A DNA stretch of 64,000 nucleotides from Liolophura sinensis (Eukaryota > Mollusca > Polyplacophora > Chitonida > Chitonidae). Position 1 is the stretch's first letter. Each line of letters starts with the position of its first letter. The stretch spans positions 1-64,000 of the forward strand of contig NW_027018040.1 in the NCBI RefSeq assembly GCF_032854445.1. The letters run 5' to 3'. A program made the position numbers and the translations under genes. The notes beneath the pieces were generated by a model, which worked only from the letters and a program-made list of their open reading frames with translations, searched no databases and was not told the DNA's origin. Below are positions 32,490-43,647 of the stretch, in pieces.

Positions 32490-33290
32490 AGTCTCTTCAT
32501 AGAAAGGGATTCATCCAAGAAAGGGATTTTGAGGTTCCATTTGAAAAAGTAGGACGATAAGCTACTAAAAAAATGTTTCTGCATGAAAAGTAATATTTAT
32601 TAATAATAATCTTTTCAACCCAAATGCAGTACTTTCTTGGCATGCTCTATCAATGAAACCATTAAAAATTTAACATAAAACCAATAAAACTGCCCAAGCT
32701 TTTATGTTTCTGTTAGATAAGTCACATGTGCATACATACGTTTATATATGTCACAAACAAATACAATCGCATCAATTTGGTCAAAAATAGATATGTCCAT
32801 GAACACAGTAAAACAAACATGTATTGTCAACAATATATCTTTATGGTAGTTAAACATTCATAATAATGGTGTTCCCAATTTTAATTTGAAAATAACATAC
32901 AGCCCCTAAAATTCCGCTTAGCCTTGACTTAGCCAGGACTTGCCTGTCTCTAAGATTACCCCAATCGGCAACGCTTCCCACTGTATCCGTTCTGTCCAAC
33001 CTGAGCGCAGGGTGTCAGGGCAACGGGATACGTTTATCATATGTAAATTATTCACGGCCATTGCTACAACAGGCAAAAAGTGCGTTAACCGTATCGACAC
33101 TAATACTAAATATTGATACTAATACTAAATATTGATACTAATACTAGTATCAATATAATATTTTGTATAATATAATTTTTAATCTTCATAATTATACAAA
33201 ATCGTACTACACGTCATATCGAACTTGGTTCGGCATATAAAAATCATTTTTCAGAAGCACACAAATGTTTTAAAATGAAAAGGAGGAGTG
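32490..33290. other. Intergenic; short AT tandem at 33097-33150
   Basis: No gene. At 33097-33150 the words 'ATTGATACTAATACTA' repeat about three times and border an AT-rich dyad. Confidence 0.45.
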
Positions 33291-33294
33291 AGTC

Positions 33295-33665
33295 AGTGAG
33301 GTGGTGAGTGAGTCAGTAAGTGAGTGCTTGGGGTTTAACGTCGTACTTAACAATTTTTCAGTCATATGACTACGAGGGAATCCTCAGAGTGCATGTAATG
33401 TACCTCCTTGTTGCAGGACAGATTTCCACTGCTCTTTCATCTAGTGCTGCTTCACTGAGATGCCTTACCGAAGGCCTCCCTGCCTGAACCATTATACTGA
33501 TACAGGTCTACCAGTCGTTGCACTATCCCCTTCATGCTGAATGCCAAGCGAGGAAGTTACAACTTTCTCGTTTAAAGTCTTAGGTGTGACTTGACCCAGG
33601 TTTGATCCTGGATCTACCGCTCTGGAAGCGGATGCTCTACCAACTGTGCTATCAGGGCAGGTAAA
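33295..33665 (-). mobile_element. SINE-A, inverted, full length
   Basis: Read on the - strand it starts with a tRNA-like head ('GATAGCACAGTTGGTAGAGC', B-box-like 'GGATCAAACC'), then 'GTAACTTCCTCGCTTGGC', 'GTGCAACGACTGGTAGACC', and ends 'GTTAAGTACGACGTTAAACC' with a CACT-type tail. Confidence 0.82.
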
Positions 33666-34731
33666 AACTACTTGAAAAATTCAATTAACTCATACCATAC
33701 CCTATAGATGTCAGATTACCAGGTATTTTAGCCCACAATATATATTTATTAAAAATCATATGTGAGACCATATTAGTAAAAGTGGATTTCTATTAGATCA
33801 AATAAAATATGTGCGCAAAGTACTAAAAGTATACATGGTATGGTACATTAAAGATGGAGAAATCCCTAACAAATGCAGTGTCCTGGGATACTACAAGACA
33901 TGTACATGCGGCACACAGAATCCACCATATTACAACAAAAGTAATACAATTGTAAAACAAGCCAAAACTGACAGCAAAATTTTCTTTCAATCATAAAATT
34001 CAGTAATAAATATCTTAAAACAGAAGCATGTCACAAAAAAGAACATAAAAATGTAACTTAAATAAAGTTTTAAGCCATTTACCACATGCTGTATGTATTT
34101 TTAAGATTAGAGAAATGACATATTTGATGACATATAAACTGAACTGGCAAAAGCTACATTGCATAGCAATTATTATGACGATGGCACAATAAAATGCTGA
34201 AATATTGAGCACTCAGCTTGTGTTATATGTGACAACTCCTTATAATGGAAGTACTGGATTTTAGTCTTTGCCCATCATCATTTACATAAAGTATCGTCTA
34301 CTTAATCACAGGGAAAACTAAATTCTTACACTGCAGTTTTAAAAAAAGTTTATTTCTTTTTCCATAAGGCCACAGTAATTAAAATTTTTGTTTTATGGAC
34401 AAAATGAATCTTTTTTTTTAATGTACCTGGAGGTCATAAAAATAAATATAAAACTGAAAAATCATCTAATTTTTTGGAAATGTGTACTGTTTCAGCCAGT
34501 GTTCCTGTTAATGACATACTGTATTTACAGTATTTTGAAATCCTTGCAAAACACAGGAAAATCACATAAAACATTAAGATCGGACAAATTAAAAGGGTGA
34601 ATTTTCAATTTTAGCTTTAGTCCAAATTTGGATTTTTTATCGTCCGCTCGCCCATATAACACAAAATAAAACTGGTGTCACCTAATTAGACAAAATTTAA
34701 GTACAATTTAAACAAGTCTAAAATTCATGGT
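33666..34731. other. AT-rich intergenic region 3' of the FkbM gene
   Basis: No gene. 34370-34690 is a diverged copy of a repeat also seen at 35935-36175 (shared order: 'AAAATCATCTA', 'AAAACATTAAGATCGGACA', 'TTTTCA', 'GCTCGCCCATATAACACAAA'). Part of this must be the 3' UTR of the minus-strand gene. Confidence 0.45.
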
Positions 34732-35616
34732 TTACTTCATTTCCCAACTTTCCCAAATAAATTTATACTGGTACATTGGTTTATGAGTCCGCTTAAGGAC
34801 CTCCTGCAGTTTGCAGTACCTGGGTACCAAGTCCACAACACCTGTGTACTGAGTATGTGTAGCAAACTGAATGTGTTTCAGGTTAAATATGACATTTGTC
34901 CCCACTAAAGATTCCAGCACATCCATCTCGCACCCCTCACAGTCCACATGAATAAGGTCAATGGAGTACCTTCCTAGTCCGATTTCCTCCAAGACACGAG
35001 TCGTGTTTTTCACTTTAACTTTCTCAACGTCAGCACCAGTTGGTTCTTGGCCTCGGTAGAGAGACGAAGCATCCCCGTTTACACCCATGACCTCCAAACG
35101 ACGCTCGGCATCTTCTTTACCAAGGCCTATATCTAATATCTTCACATTTGAGTTTCCAGCAAATTTTTCTTTCAGTTTCTGATAGTACCTTTGTAATGGT
35201 TCAAAAATAACAAGTCTGGCATGGTACCTGTTCAGGAACACGTCTGCATCTGTTCCAACATTTCCGCCAATGTCGAGCACTATGCTCCTGTTGGTCAAGT
35301 ACTTATGCACATCATGACGAATCGATGTTGTATCCCCTTTCCAAATTTGCTTACCTGCCTTCTCATACTCAAGACTTTTCGTATCAACACACGTTCTGAT
35401 ATTGTCTTCCTCCGCTGCCATCAGCCAGATCGGCCTTTTCACGACTTCTCGCTGATCAGCTTGGCTTCGCAACGCGTCCAGAGTCTTTTGAAACTGCCCA
35501 TGGACCATCTTGATATAGGACAAGCTTGAGATTGTCTTAGTCCTGAGTAGCGCCAAAAGCACCAGCCAGAACAGCACGCATGCTGTCAGCCACATCACAC
35601 ATCTCATTCGCTGCAT
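34732..35616 (-). CDS. FkbM-type SAM-dependent methyltransferase, type II membrane protein
   Basis: An intronless frame of 294 codons from the ATG at 35616. The frame extends four codons upstream to a GTG, but no ATG lies there and a TAG follows further up. A short basic N-terminus precedes a membrane anchor at about residues 7-24 (VMWLTACVLFWLVLLALL), then a lumenal stem. The methyltransferase core shows SAM motif I 'VLDIGGNVG' (113-121), an acidic 'IFEP' (137-140), and the FkbM hallmark 'IHVDCEGCEMDVLE' (about 222-235, compare the usual DVEGxE). NRS at 109-111 could be N-glycosylated. The topology suggests a Golgi or ER enzyme acting on a glycan or other secreted substrate; the substrate is unknown. 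It is divergent from CENPL, with about 1.1 kb between the two start codons. Confidence 0.85.
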   Translation of the reverse strand: MQRMRCVMWLTACVLFWLVLLALLRTKTISSLSYIKMVHGQFQKTLDALRSQADQREVVKRPIWLMAAEEDNIRTCVDTKSLEYEKAGKQIWKGDTTSIRHDVHKYLTNRSIVLDIGGNVGTDADVFLNRYHARLVIFEPLQRYYQKLKEKFAGNSNVKILDIGLGKEDAERRLEVMGVNGDASSLYRGQEPTGADVEKVKVKNTTRVLEEIGLGRYSIDLIHVDCEGCEMDVLESLVGTNVIFNLKHIQFATHTQYTGVVDLVPRYCKLQEVLKRTHKPMYQYKFIWESWEMK

Positions 35617-35934
35617 ACTGGACTGCACAGCTCTATTTTTCTATTTGTGTTTCATTAAATTTGTTTAAGTGCAACACACATTACACATGGAGTATTAAAA
35701 AGGCCATGATTTGTTTCAAGACATCACACACATGCTTTACCTTCTAAGCACCAATCTCTTCCCCCAGTCAAATCTGAAAAAAACATTTGAAAAGATATTT
35801 AAATATCCACTTGCATGATTCATGCATCTTTGTCAAACCAATGATATGACCCTGAGTATGGACAGTTACCCCACACCAGTTTTAATTGTATTTCTACGGG
35901 GCAAAACCTTTTTCAATGTCTCAGCAAAGCATAC

Positions 35935-36175
35935 AAATAAAAAAAAATAAAAATTGAAAACCATCTACTTCACGGACAATGCGCATAATCCAGGCAATCT
36001 TTATGCTGCCAATTTGCATGACCAGAAAGTCAAGAAAACACGAAGAGTCATAAAAACATCAAGACTGGACAGAATAAAATGATGCATTTTCAGTCTTATT
36101 TTCCATTTTAAGATTTATTAGAGGCGGCTCGCCAGTAGAATACAAAATAAAATTTGTGTCGTATTAATCGTCTCC
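35935..36175. repeat. Dispersed repeat copy shared with 34370-34690
   Basis: 'AAAACCATCTACTTCACGG', 'AAAAACATCAAGACTGGACA' and 'GGCTCGCCAGTAGAATACAA' match the order seen at 34370-34690 at moderate identity. One copy lies on each side of the FkbM gene. Confidence 0.5.
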
Positions 36176-36479
36176 AGCTCTTTATCCCAGCAAAAAGAGC
36201 AATGGCCAAGGAGTCACCCAGTCCCCTGGAGCTCTTGAACATTTGGCAGATGGCCTGAGATATTCAAGTGATCATCGTGTATGGTCCATATCGAGTCTTC
36301 AAGCAACAGAGCTAATAATCTTTGTCTAACCTAGATCAATCGGATACTCACACGCAACAACAAAAAATGACAGCTTTCCTGACTAAACAATCGCTACAGT
36401 ACTGCCATACTGCTTCCTGGTGTTTGGAACAAGGGAGATAATTCACTGCAACGTACACGAAAATGAGTTATTCATTCTG

Positions 36480-36704
36480 GGTACCGGGCCTCGCACTACC
36501 GCAAACAATACAGCGCTTTGATTGGTTTGAGGCCTTGGAGTAGGCATGGACGCGTATTTTACATACTCCTCACAGCGTACGGAAAGATAACAGCGCATGC
36601 GCTATGCGATGTGTGGGTATTTTCATAACGATCTTCTAATGTCGGATGTTGGCGGGGAATTTGACAGAATACGCGTTGAGAAGAAGGCCTGATCAGCAAA
36701 ACTG
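36480..36704. promoter_or_regulatory. Putative bidirectional promoter between FkbM gene and CENPL
   Basis: It contains the NRF1-type palindrome GCGCATGCGC at 36593-36602, about 100 bp before the CENPL ATG, and an inverted CCAAT box (ATTGG) at about 36518. It is more CpG-rich than its surroundings ('ACGCGTATTTT', 'ACAGCGTACGG', 'AATACGCGTTGAG'). NRF1 and CCAAT elements are typical of TATA-less housekeeping and cell-cycle promoters, which fits CENPL. Control of the minus-strand gene from here is inferred from the head-to-head layout only. Confidence 0.5.
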
Positions 36705-37167
36705 ATGTCATCAACACAAACTCCACTGGGTCTCTCTTCTCAGGATGTGGCCGTTCAAAGCATTCGCTCCATTGCTCAACCATCAACGTCCAGGAAGAAG
36801 TACTCTTCGTATAGGAGAACTCCTGGCAGCCGAAGAATCGAAGCTGCTGAACGAGTTTACCCTCGAAGTCCCGGCGATGCAGAAACGGACGATCAAGACC
36901 TGCCTCGTTTTACAGGACTGATTTCTACCACATGGCACACGTATAAAATCACGCCATTATACAAATTCAAAGCCGAAATATCTTACCTAAAGAAATATGG
37001 TCGACTACTAGCCGCCTTCATTGAAGCTGAAAGGAAAAAAGGCGATGCAGTGGATGTAGAAGGCGAGTCGGCCGATCGAGTAGAAATGTCGTTGTATCAT
37101 GGACTTCAGGTGACGCAAGATGACCCAGTGGCTGTTCAGATCTTGATGAGAGCTCAGAATAAGAATG
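36705..37167 (+). CDS. CENPL: CENPL exon 1 (residues 1-154)
   Basis: Disordered basic N-terminus, then the first folded segment. It ends 'AAGAATG' before GTAATA, leaving one base of a Gly codon that is completed by the first two bases of exon 2. The frame continues to a stop at 37197 only by reading into the intron. Confidence 0.88.
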
Positions 37168-39948
37168 GTAATAATAGAAAAAGAGAAAAAGAACAATAGT
37201 CTGTTATTCAGAGAAAAGTTTTTTTTCCATCAAAATCAACTGAAATTAAACCTACTAGCTGACCCCATTGTGGGAAAAGGATTTGTTTCCCCATTTTGGT
37301 CAGATTAATTAAAAACTGAAAATCCTGATTTCCCATAAAATAAGCTGATCAGCTGAAAATTGTCATCCCTGCTTATTAGACATTTAGTATTGCCTGGTAA
37401 TTTCAAACTGTTTCATTGTGAAGTATATCCTAGTATAACCCAGGATGACCATACACTTGGCTTTTTTATATTTGTATGGGCGCTTGCATAGCCATGGATT
37501 GCTCCCATTCACCCCAGTAGGAAGCGTCGTAAAATTTCTGAATATTTCCGATTACCAACCTCTCCGGCCTGTCCAGTTACTCCTATGCAATGCTTTAGGC
37601 CCAAGACCAAGAGGGAGAGATAATCTCCCAAGCTATTGATCATCCCAAACGTAAACATCCGTCCATATTTCAGTCTGATTGCTTCATGATCACAGGGGCC
37701 GGGTGTGCATATCTGTATGGTTAAAGGTTTACTCTAGTTCCCTTTACCCACAGAACTGACCACCATCATATTTATGAGTGAAAAATTCTTCAGTATTGCA
37801 TTAAACAGCAATTAAACAAATACAGTTACATGGAAAGAAATACATTTTGTCAAGTTGTCACCAGGTACTGTAACTCTAATGTCTCGTTAGGTACAGGTGC
37901 GATGAAGACAGTGCTAACAGCTTACCTGATGGGGGTAGAGATGGAGGAGAAATTGGATCCTCACCTGCAGCAAGCCTTCGTCCACTACCCCGTCGTGCTA
38001 GTGCGTGGGCCTGTGGCCCTCACACGCTACCTGTTTGACTGGTTAAGGAGTCACTTTGACTGTAGCGCAAGTCGGCTGACGTTCTCATCTCTGGATCTGA
38101 GTTGGATACTGGCGATGTGGTGCGGGAAGGAAGGGGCCCGCAGCAGTAAGCCTGTGGAGCTGATCTACTCCGTACCCCCAGATTGTGAGGGATTAGATAA
38201 GATTACCATGACAATTGACCCCGAGGACTGCAGGGGCATCTGGAGTTGGTAAGTTGGATTTTGTGTTATGTCCTGATTTATTTATTTTCTTAATTGGTGT
38301 TTTACGCCGTACTGAAGAATGTTTCACTTATACAACGGTGGCCAGGAAACCGGGCAGAGCCAGGGGAAACCCACGATCATCTGCAGGTTGCTGATAGACC
38401 CTCTTATGTACGTGCGGAATGGAAGCCAACATGAACTGGACTTGAACACGCCGTGACCACATTGGTGAAAGGCTCCTGGGTCATTGCGCCGCGCTGGCAC
38501 ACTAACCAGCACAGCCATGAAGGCCACTGTTATATTCTGAGGTACGCAGTTTATTTACAGTAGAGTGACAAGAGGGCAGTGGTCTGGTGATTAAGATGCT
38601 TACCTTGGCTTTCAGTCTCTAGAATACATGAAATGTTCCTCTCTGGCTATACATGGAAAGGTCAGCTCGCAACCTGCAGATGGTTGTGGGTTTCCGGTGG
38701 GGTGTGCCCGTTTTCCTCCCACCATAATGCAGGCCACCGTCGCATTATTAGTTACATGATTACTCAGTGATAGGATACACACGTATATGATGTCAACAAT
38801 CCACATAATCAGCCAAGCTCAATGTGAGGTTTGTTGACACCATGTATTTGTGTATCCTATCACTGAGTAACCATGTAGTGAAATCATCCTACTAAGGCCT
38901 ATCAGTTCAGTGCAGAAGACCGATGAATAGCTTCAGTGATGTGACTATTGTATTCACACACCCAACAAAGGGAGATAACCTACTCAGCAGACGCATTTGA
39001 CATCGTCTGCAGGATTTTAGAATATATGTGTACCCCAGGTGACCGTTGCTGTCCAATGAACAGCATAGTATTTTGTCCAGTGTGAGATAAAAGTGAAATA
39101 CATGTACATGTATTCTTGAGTACGGCATAAAACACCAATCAAATAAATAAATAGTATATAAAACGTTAACAGCTGGACAGAGAATTTAGGGATTTCCCTG
39201 CTATGAGTGCTTGTGGGACTCTAAGTGAGAATAAGCGTGGGATGAAGACTGTGTCTAATGTTCGTCGAAAACCTCAACCTTTTCGCATATGAAAGAGCAG
39301 CTTTCAGTGCAATTTATGCACATTTTTAATTTGATTTCATAGACAAAACTACCACATAATGATTGGTTGGATTGGCCAGGGCTTTACAAAAAGTATAAAT
39401 TTATCAGTCTACATAGAATAATGCCTTCAGAGTATACTTGAATAAACACATTGTAAACATGTGAAAAGGTTGAAGGATCCACAAGTGGAAAAGTCAGTAA
39501 CTTGCCACTCTTGTTTCCTCCACATGTAAAACTGACAGTCATGGTATAAGTGTGTTATTCTTCAGTATGAGATTAAACAACAATCAGATAAATTAGATAT
39601 CATATCTTCTGTTTTCCAGTTTTTCAGTATTTTAACAGAGGTATTAAACACAGATGTCTGTTAACCTGTTTTGTCTGGATCTATTTTCACATTATCAGCA
39701 TTCACGACCCTGGACACCAGGATGTGACAGCCGATGAAGTTGCCGCTCTTGCCAGCTGTCTGGAGAACCATTTCTACCAGCACTTTAAGATTAAACTCAC
39801 AGCCATGCAGTTAGTAAGTGTGGGCACAGCACTGGCCTTTGTGGGATCAGAAGGGAAAGTGAAACTGTTCAGTGGTGATAACGCTTTGTTGATTCTGAGA
39901 CATCTGACTTGTCTGGCAATGGAGCAGCTTGGCACATACCAGCAATGA
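36705..39948 (+). CDS. CENPL: Centromere protein L (CENP-L), three exons
   Basis: Exons 36705-37167, 37891-38248 and 39699-39948 join in phase (1, then 2) to 356 codons plus TGA; human CENP-L is of similar length. CENP-L pairs with CENP-N in the constitutive centromere-associated network at kinetochores. Family-typical segments are 'TWHTYKITPLYKF' (about 76-88) with 'YGRLLAAFIEAERKKG' after it, 'LDLSWILAMW' (222-231) with 'IYSVPP' downstream, and the C-terminal 'HFYQHFKIKLTAMQLVSVGTA' region cut here as 'HFKIKLTAMQLVSVGTA'. The order and spacing match the vertebrate protein throughout. The N-terminal 70 residues are Ser/Arg-rich and poorly conserved. The ATG at 36705 is the first in the exon. 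An NRF1-like site lies about 100 bp upstream. Confidence 0.9.
37168..37890 (+). other. CENPL: CENPL intron 1
   Basis: A GT-AG intron that ends 'TCTAATGTCTCGTTAG'. 37680-37825 resembles the 3' part of SINE-C ('GAACTGACCACCATCATATT', 'GTGAAAAATTCTTCAG', 'TAAACAGCAATTAAAC'). Confidence 0.75.
37891..38248 (+). CDS. CENPL: CENPL exon 2 (residues 155-274)
   Basis: It runs from 'GTACAGGTGCGATG' to 'GGAGTTG' before a strong GTAAGT donor. It encodes the central conserved region including 'LDLSWILAMW', 'IYSVPP' and 'IDPEDCRGIWS' (the family's HPEDAKALW-like stretch). It leaves two bases, TG, which become Cys with exon 3. Confidence 0.9.
38285..38525 (-). mobile_element. SINE-B, inverted, full length, in CENPL intron 2
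   Basis: 'TGTTTTACGCCGTACTGAAG', 'GAAACCGGGCAGAGCCAGGG', 'GAACTGGACTTGAACACGCC', 'AAAGGCTCCTGGGTCATTGC' and 'GGCACACTAACCAGCACAGC' are the reverse complement of the SINE-B consensus from tail to tRNA-like head. Confidence 0.8.
38752..38878. repeat. Fold-back element, about 40-bp arms
   Basis: 38761-38799 ('TACTCAGTGATAGGATACAC'...) pairs with 38831-38869 (...'GTGTATCCTATCACTGAGTA') with only a few mismatches, around a 31-bp loop. Imperfect pairing continues outward to 38752 and 38878. In the pre-mRNA it would form a long hairpin. Confidence 0.85.
39275..39460 (+). repeat. Dispersed repeat D1, copy 2
   Basis: Inverted relative to 1-185. 'CTTTCAGTGCAATTTATGCA' and 'TTTAATTTGATTT' are exact reverse complements of words in that copy. 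Confidence 0.65.
39699..39948 (+). CDS. CENPL: CENPL exon 3 (residues 274-356)
   Basis: It starts after 'CACATTATCAG' and runs to TGA at 39946. It encodes the conserved C-terminus: 'ALASCLENHFYQHFKIKLT' and 'VGSEGKVKLFSG', ending in a helix with 'AMEQLGTYQQ'. Confidence 0.9.
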
Positions 39949-40640
39949 CCGACATTTGACAGCTGACATTTGACCCAAGGCTGTTGTTACCTGGTTCAGG
40001 GGTTGGAGGGTTGTAAACATTTTTTATCTGGAATGTAAACAGATGGGTTTTTTTTTTCTTTTTGTTTTTTTACCCCATTTTTAATAGTGAAGCTTACTTG
40101 CCTATGGCTGCCGTTTGTATTGCCATATGTTCTGTGAAGACTGTTTGCCTTCCGCCTGCATGTACATCAAACGTGGCAAAGTTTGTTAGTTACTTGCCAA
40201 ATTTCGGTGGTTTATGCCAGGCATTCCAATTTCCTCCACTTGTAAAATTGACTGCTCCGTGAAAAATTGTTGCATGGAACTGATTTATTGATATGATTAT
40301 GTGCATATTTCATAGTGTAAATATTCCATTTCTATTGTTAAAGCAATTTGTGTCATCTTTTACAAGTACGTGAGAAGGTCTGCCAGCAACCTGCGGATGG
40401 CTGTGGGTTTCCCTCGGCTTTCCTCTCACCTTAATGCTGACTGCAGTTGTACAAATGTAAATATTCTTGAGTACGGCATAAAAGATAAATCAAATAAATA
40501 AATAAATAAAATATTTGACAAGGTGCCTACAATTTACAAAGAATCCCAGCTTTTTGCTGATTTGTATCCAAGCGGGATCATCATATCCTGCATCATTCAG
40601 TCACACAGAATTCAGCAAATATTGTCCATCGTAAGTTCAT
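39949..40640 (+). other. CENPL 3' flank with SINE-C and SINE-B pieces
   Basis: 40080-40270 is SINE-C ('TTTGTTAGTTACTTGCCAAA', 'CAATTTCCTCCACTTGTAAA'). 40365-40515 is the SINE-B 3' part ('AAGGTCTGCCAGCAACCTGC', 'AATATTCTTGAGTACGGCAT') with an (AAAT)n tail. The CENPL 3' UTR probably ends within this region. Confidence 0.6.
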
Positions 40641-40644
40641 CCTG

Positions 40645-42620
40645 AGGCAGGTACCTCAGGAGCTACCATAACTGATATCAACATTTTTGTATAAAATATG
40701 TGATAACTGATATGACAGCACTTGCAGGTACCTAAGGAGCTACCATAACTGATATCAACATTTTTGTATAAAATATGTGATAACTGATATGACAGTACTT
40801 GCAGGTACCTAAGGAGCTACCATAACTGATATCAACATTTTTGTATAAAATATGTGATAACTGATAAGACAGCACTTGCAGGTACCTAAGGAGCTACCAT
40901 AACTGATATCAACATTTTTGTATAAAATATGTGATAACTGATAAGACAGCACTTGCAGGTACCTAAGGAGCTACCATAACTGATATCAACATTTTTGTAT
41001 AAAATATATGATAACTGATATGAAAGAACTGGCAGGTACATCAGGAGCTATTATAACTGATATCAACAGTGTTTGTATAAAATATATGATAACTGATAAG
41101 ACAGCACTGGCAGATACCTCAGGAACTACCATAACTGATATCAACATTTTTGTATAAAATATATGATAACTGATATGAAAGCACTTCCAGGTACATCAGG
41201 AGCTATTATAACTGATATCAACAGTGTTTGTATAAAATATATGATAACTGATAAGACAGCACTGGCAGATACCTCAGGAACTACCATAACTGATATCAAC
41301 ATTTTTGTATAAAATATATGATAACTGATATGACAGCACTTCCAGGTACCTCAGGAGCTATTAGTATTATAACTGATATCAACAGTTTTTGTATAAAATA
41401 TATGATAACTGATAAGACAGCACTGGCATATACCTCAGGAACTACCATAACTGATATCAACATTTTTGTATAAAATATATGATAACTGATATGACAGCAC
41501 TTCCAGGTACCTCAGGAGCTATTATAACTGATATCAACAGTTTTTGTATAAAATGTATGATAACTGATAAGACAACACTTGCAGGTACCTAAGGAGCTAC
41601 CACAACTGATATCAACTTTTTTGTATAAAATGTATGATAACTGATATGACAGCACTTGCAGGTATCTAAGGAGCTACCATAACTGATATCAACATTTTTG
41701 TATAAAATATGTGATAACTGATATGACAGCACTGGCAGGTACATCATGAGCTATTATAACTGATATCAATATTTTTGTATGAAATATGTGATAACTGATA
41801 TGACAGCGCTTCCATGTACCTCAGGAGTACTGATATCAACATTTTTGCATAAAATATATGATAACTGATATGACAGCACTGACAGGTACATCAGGAGCTA
41901 CTATAACTGATATCAATATTTTTGTATAAACTATGGGATAACTGATATGACAGCACTGTCAGGTACCTCGGAGCTATTATAACTGATATCAACATTTTTG
42001 TATAAAATATGTGATAACTGATACGACAGCACTTCCAGGTACCTCAGGAGCTATTATAACTGATATCAACAGTTTTGTATAAAATATGTGATAACTGGTA
42101 TGACAGCACTTCCAGGTAACTCAGGAGCTATTATAACTGATATCAACATTTTTGTATAAAATATATGATAACTGATATGACAGCACTGACAGGTACCTAA
42201 GGAGCTACCATAACTGATATCAACATTTTTGTATAAAATATGTGATAACTGATAAGACAGCACTTGCAGGTACCTCAGGAGCTACCATAAGTGAAATCAA
42301 CATTTTTGTATAAAATGTATGATAGCTGATATGACAGCACTGGCAGGTAGCTCAGGAGCTACCATAACTGATGTCAACATTTTTGTATAAAATATGTGAT
42401 AACTGATAAGACAGCACTTGCAGGTACCTCAGGAGTTATAACTGTTTTCAGCATGTTTCTATAAAATATGTGATAACTGATAAGACAGCACTTGCAGGTA
42501 CCTAAGGAGCTACCATAACTGACATCAACATTTTTGTATAAAATATATAACTGATATGACAGCACTTGCAGGTACCTCAGGAGCTACCATAACTGATATC
42601 AACATTTTTGTATAAAACTG
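40645..42620. repeat. 77-bp tandem array, about 25 copies, partly dimeric
   Basis: The unit includes 'CAGGTACCTAAGGAGCTACC', 'ATAACTGATATCAACATTTT', 'TGTATAAAATATGTGATAAC' and 'TGATATGACAGCACTTG'. Period 77 measured at 40721 and 40798. From about 41040 to 41580, subtypes 'GGAACTACCATAACTG...CATTTTT' and 'GGAGCTATTATAACTG...CAGTTTTT' alternate, giving a roughly 155-bp dimer. Confidence 0.95.
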
Positions 42621-43640
42621 CAGATATCAACATTTATGCACAAATTTTGTTTGCTTCAAATGGTTTTTATGACTGCCAACATATTTTACCAACAAAATTA
42701 ATGTCCACATTATTCTTAATGCTTAAGATCTATTAATCTATGTACTTTAACTGTGTTGTGTTGTATCTCACAAAGCCATCATTCAAAATGTGTTCGTTGG
42801 GCATCAACAGACCAATCCTTCCAAAAGTGTAAGTTGGGAATTTGATAGAAGTTAATTAATGTTTCCTTCAATGATAATTTCTAGAAAAAAAGAGATATGG
42901 GGGCGTTTCCACAAAACCATTTCTAACTCAAGTCGAAATGTAAAATAAAATGCCGCCCTGCATTAGAATGTGGAATTTCAAGTTGATATTTAGACACATT
43001 GATTCTAAGACAACATTGATATGCTGGTCAATATTTTCATTTCTGGGATGCAAAACTAAAATCTAAAATGACTGAATTGGCTTCGTGGATTCGGCCGATG
43101 ATCCTTGGAATAGCGAGAATGGGATATACCCATTTTCCTCACAGTATTCCATGGGCTGCAAACAACAGTGCGTGTTTATCCACCCCTGAAATAAACATCG
43201 GCTCTTCCAGAGCATAAGGGGAAACCAGGCAGATCCCAGAAAAGTCCATGACTTTTTCACGTACGACCAGAATCCATGAATAAGGGCGACTTCAGCAAGC
43301 AGATATCAGCAAATATTCCTACACTCTTAAAACACATATGTAAAAATGTTAACATATGTTAAAGTGGTACAACATGTTAAATGCTGTAAAATACGAGTGC
43401 CAGCATGTTACAGTATTATGTTACTATGTTATTATGTTACCCGTAATAATTTTTGCATGATAACGAGTAACGTGAAATGACAAACTTTGTAACGTGGTGA
43501 CATGACATGAGATAGAGTTGAACTTTATTTCTTGTCAAATAACTTTATTAAGTGTTAAATTTCTTTGCAAAGTGCCAACCTAACATTATAATTGCAAATT
43601 TCTTCCTCCGTCACTACCTGGCTGGGCAAAGGTCAAATTG
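42621..43640. other. Spacer between two large arrays, no gene
   Basis: AT-rich. 43330-43450 is enriched in TGTTA(A/C) words. No exon or named repeat recognised. Confidence 0.45.
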
Positions 43641-43647
43641 GGCCACA

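Larger units (their letters stand above)
38249..39698 (+). other. CENPL: CENPL intron 2, packed with repeats
   Basis: The intron contains an inverted SINE-B (38285-38525), a forward SINE-B piece (38560-38745), a fold-back element (38752-38878), a SINE-B tail (39080-39150), a D1 copy (39275-39460) and a SINE-C piece (39480-39600). Confidence 0.8.

Noticed and set aside
36980-37199. CENPL reading continued to 37199 as a short protein
   Set aside because: The residues after the GTAATA donor are intronic; family alignment continues only in the next exon.
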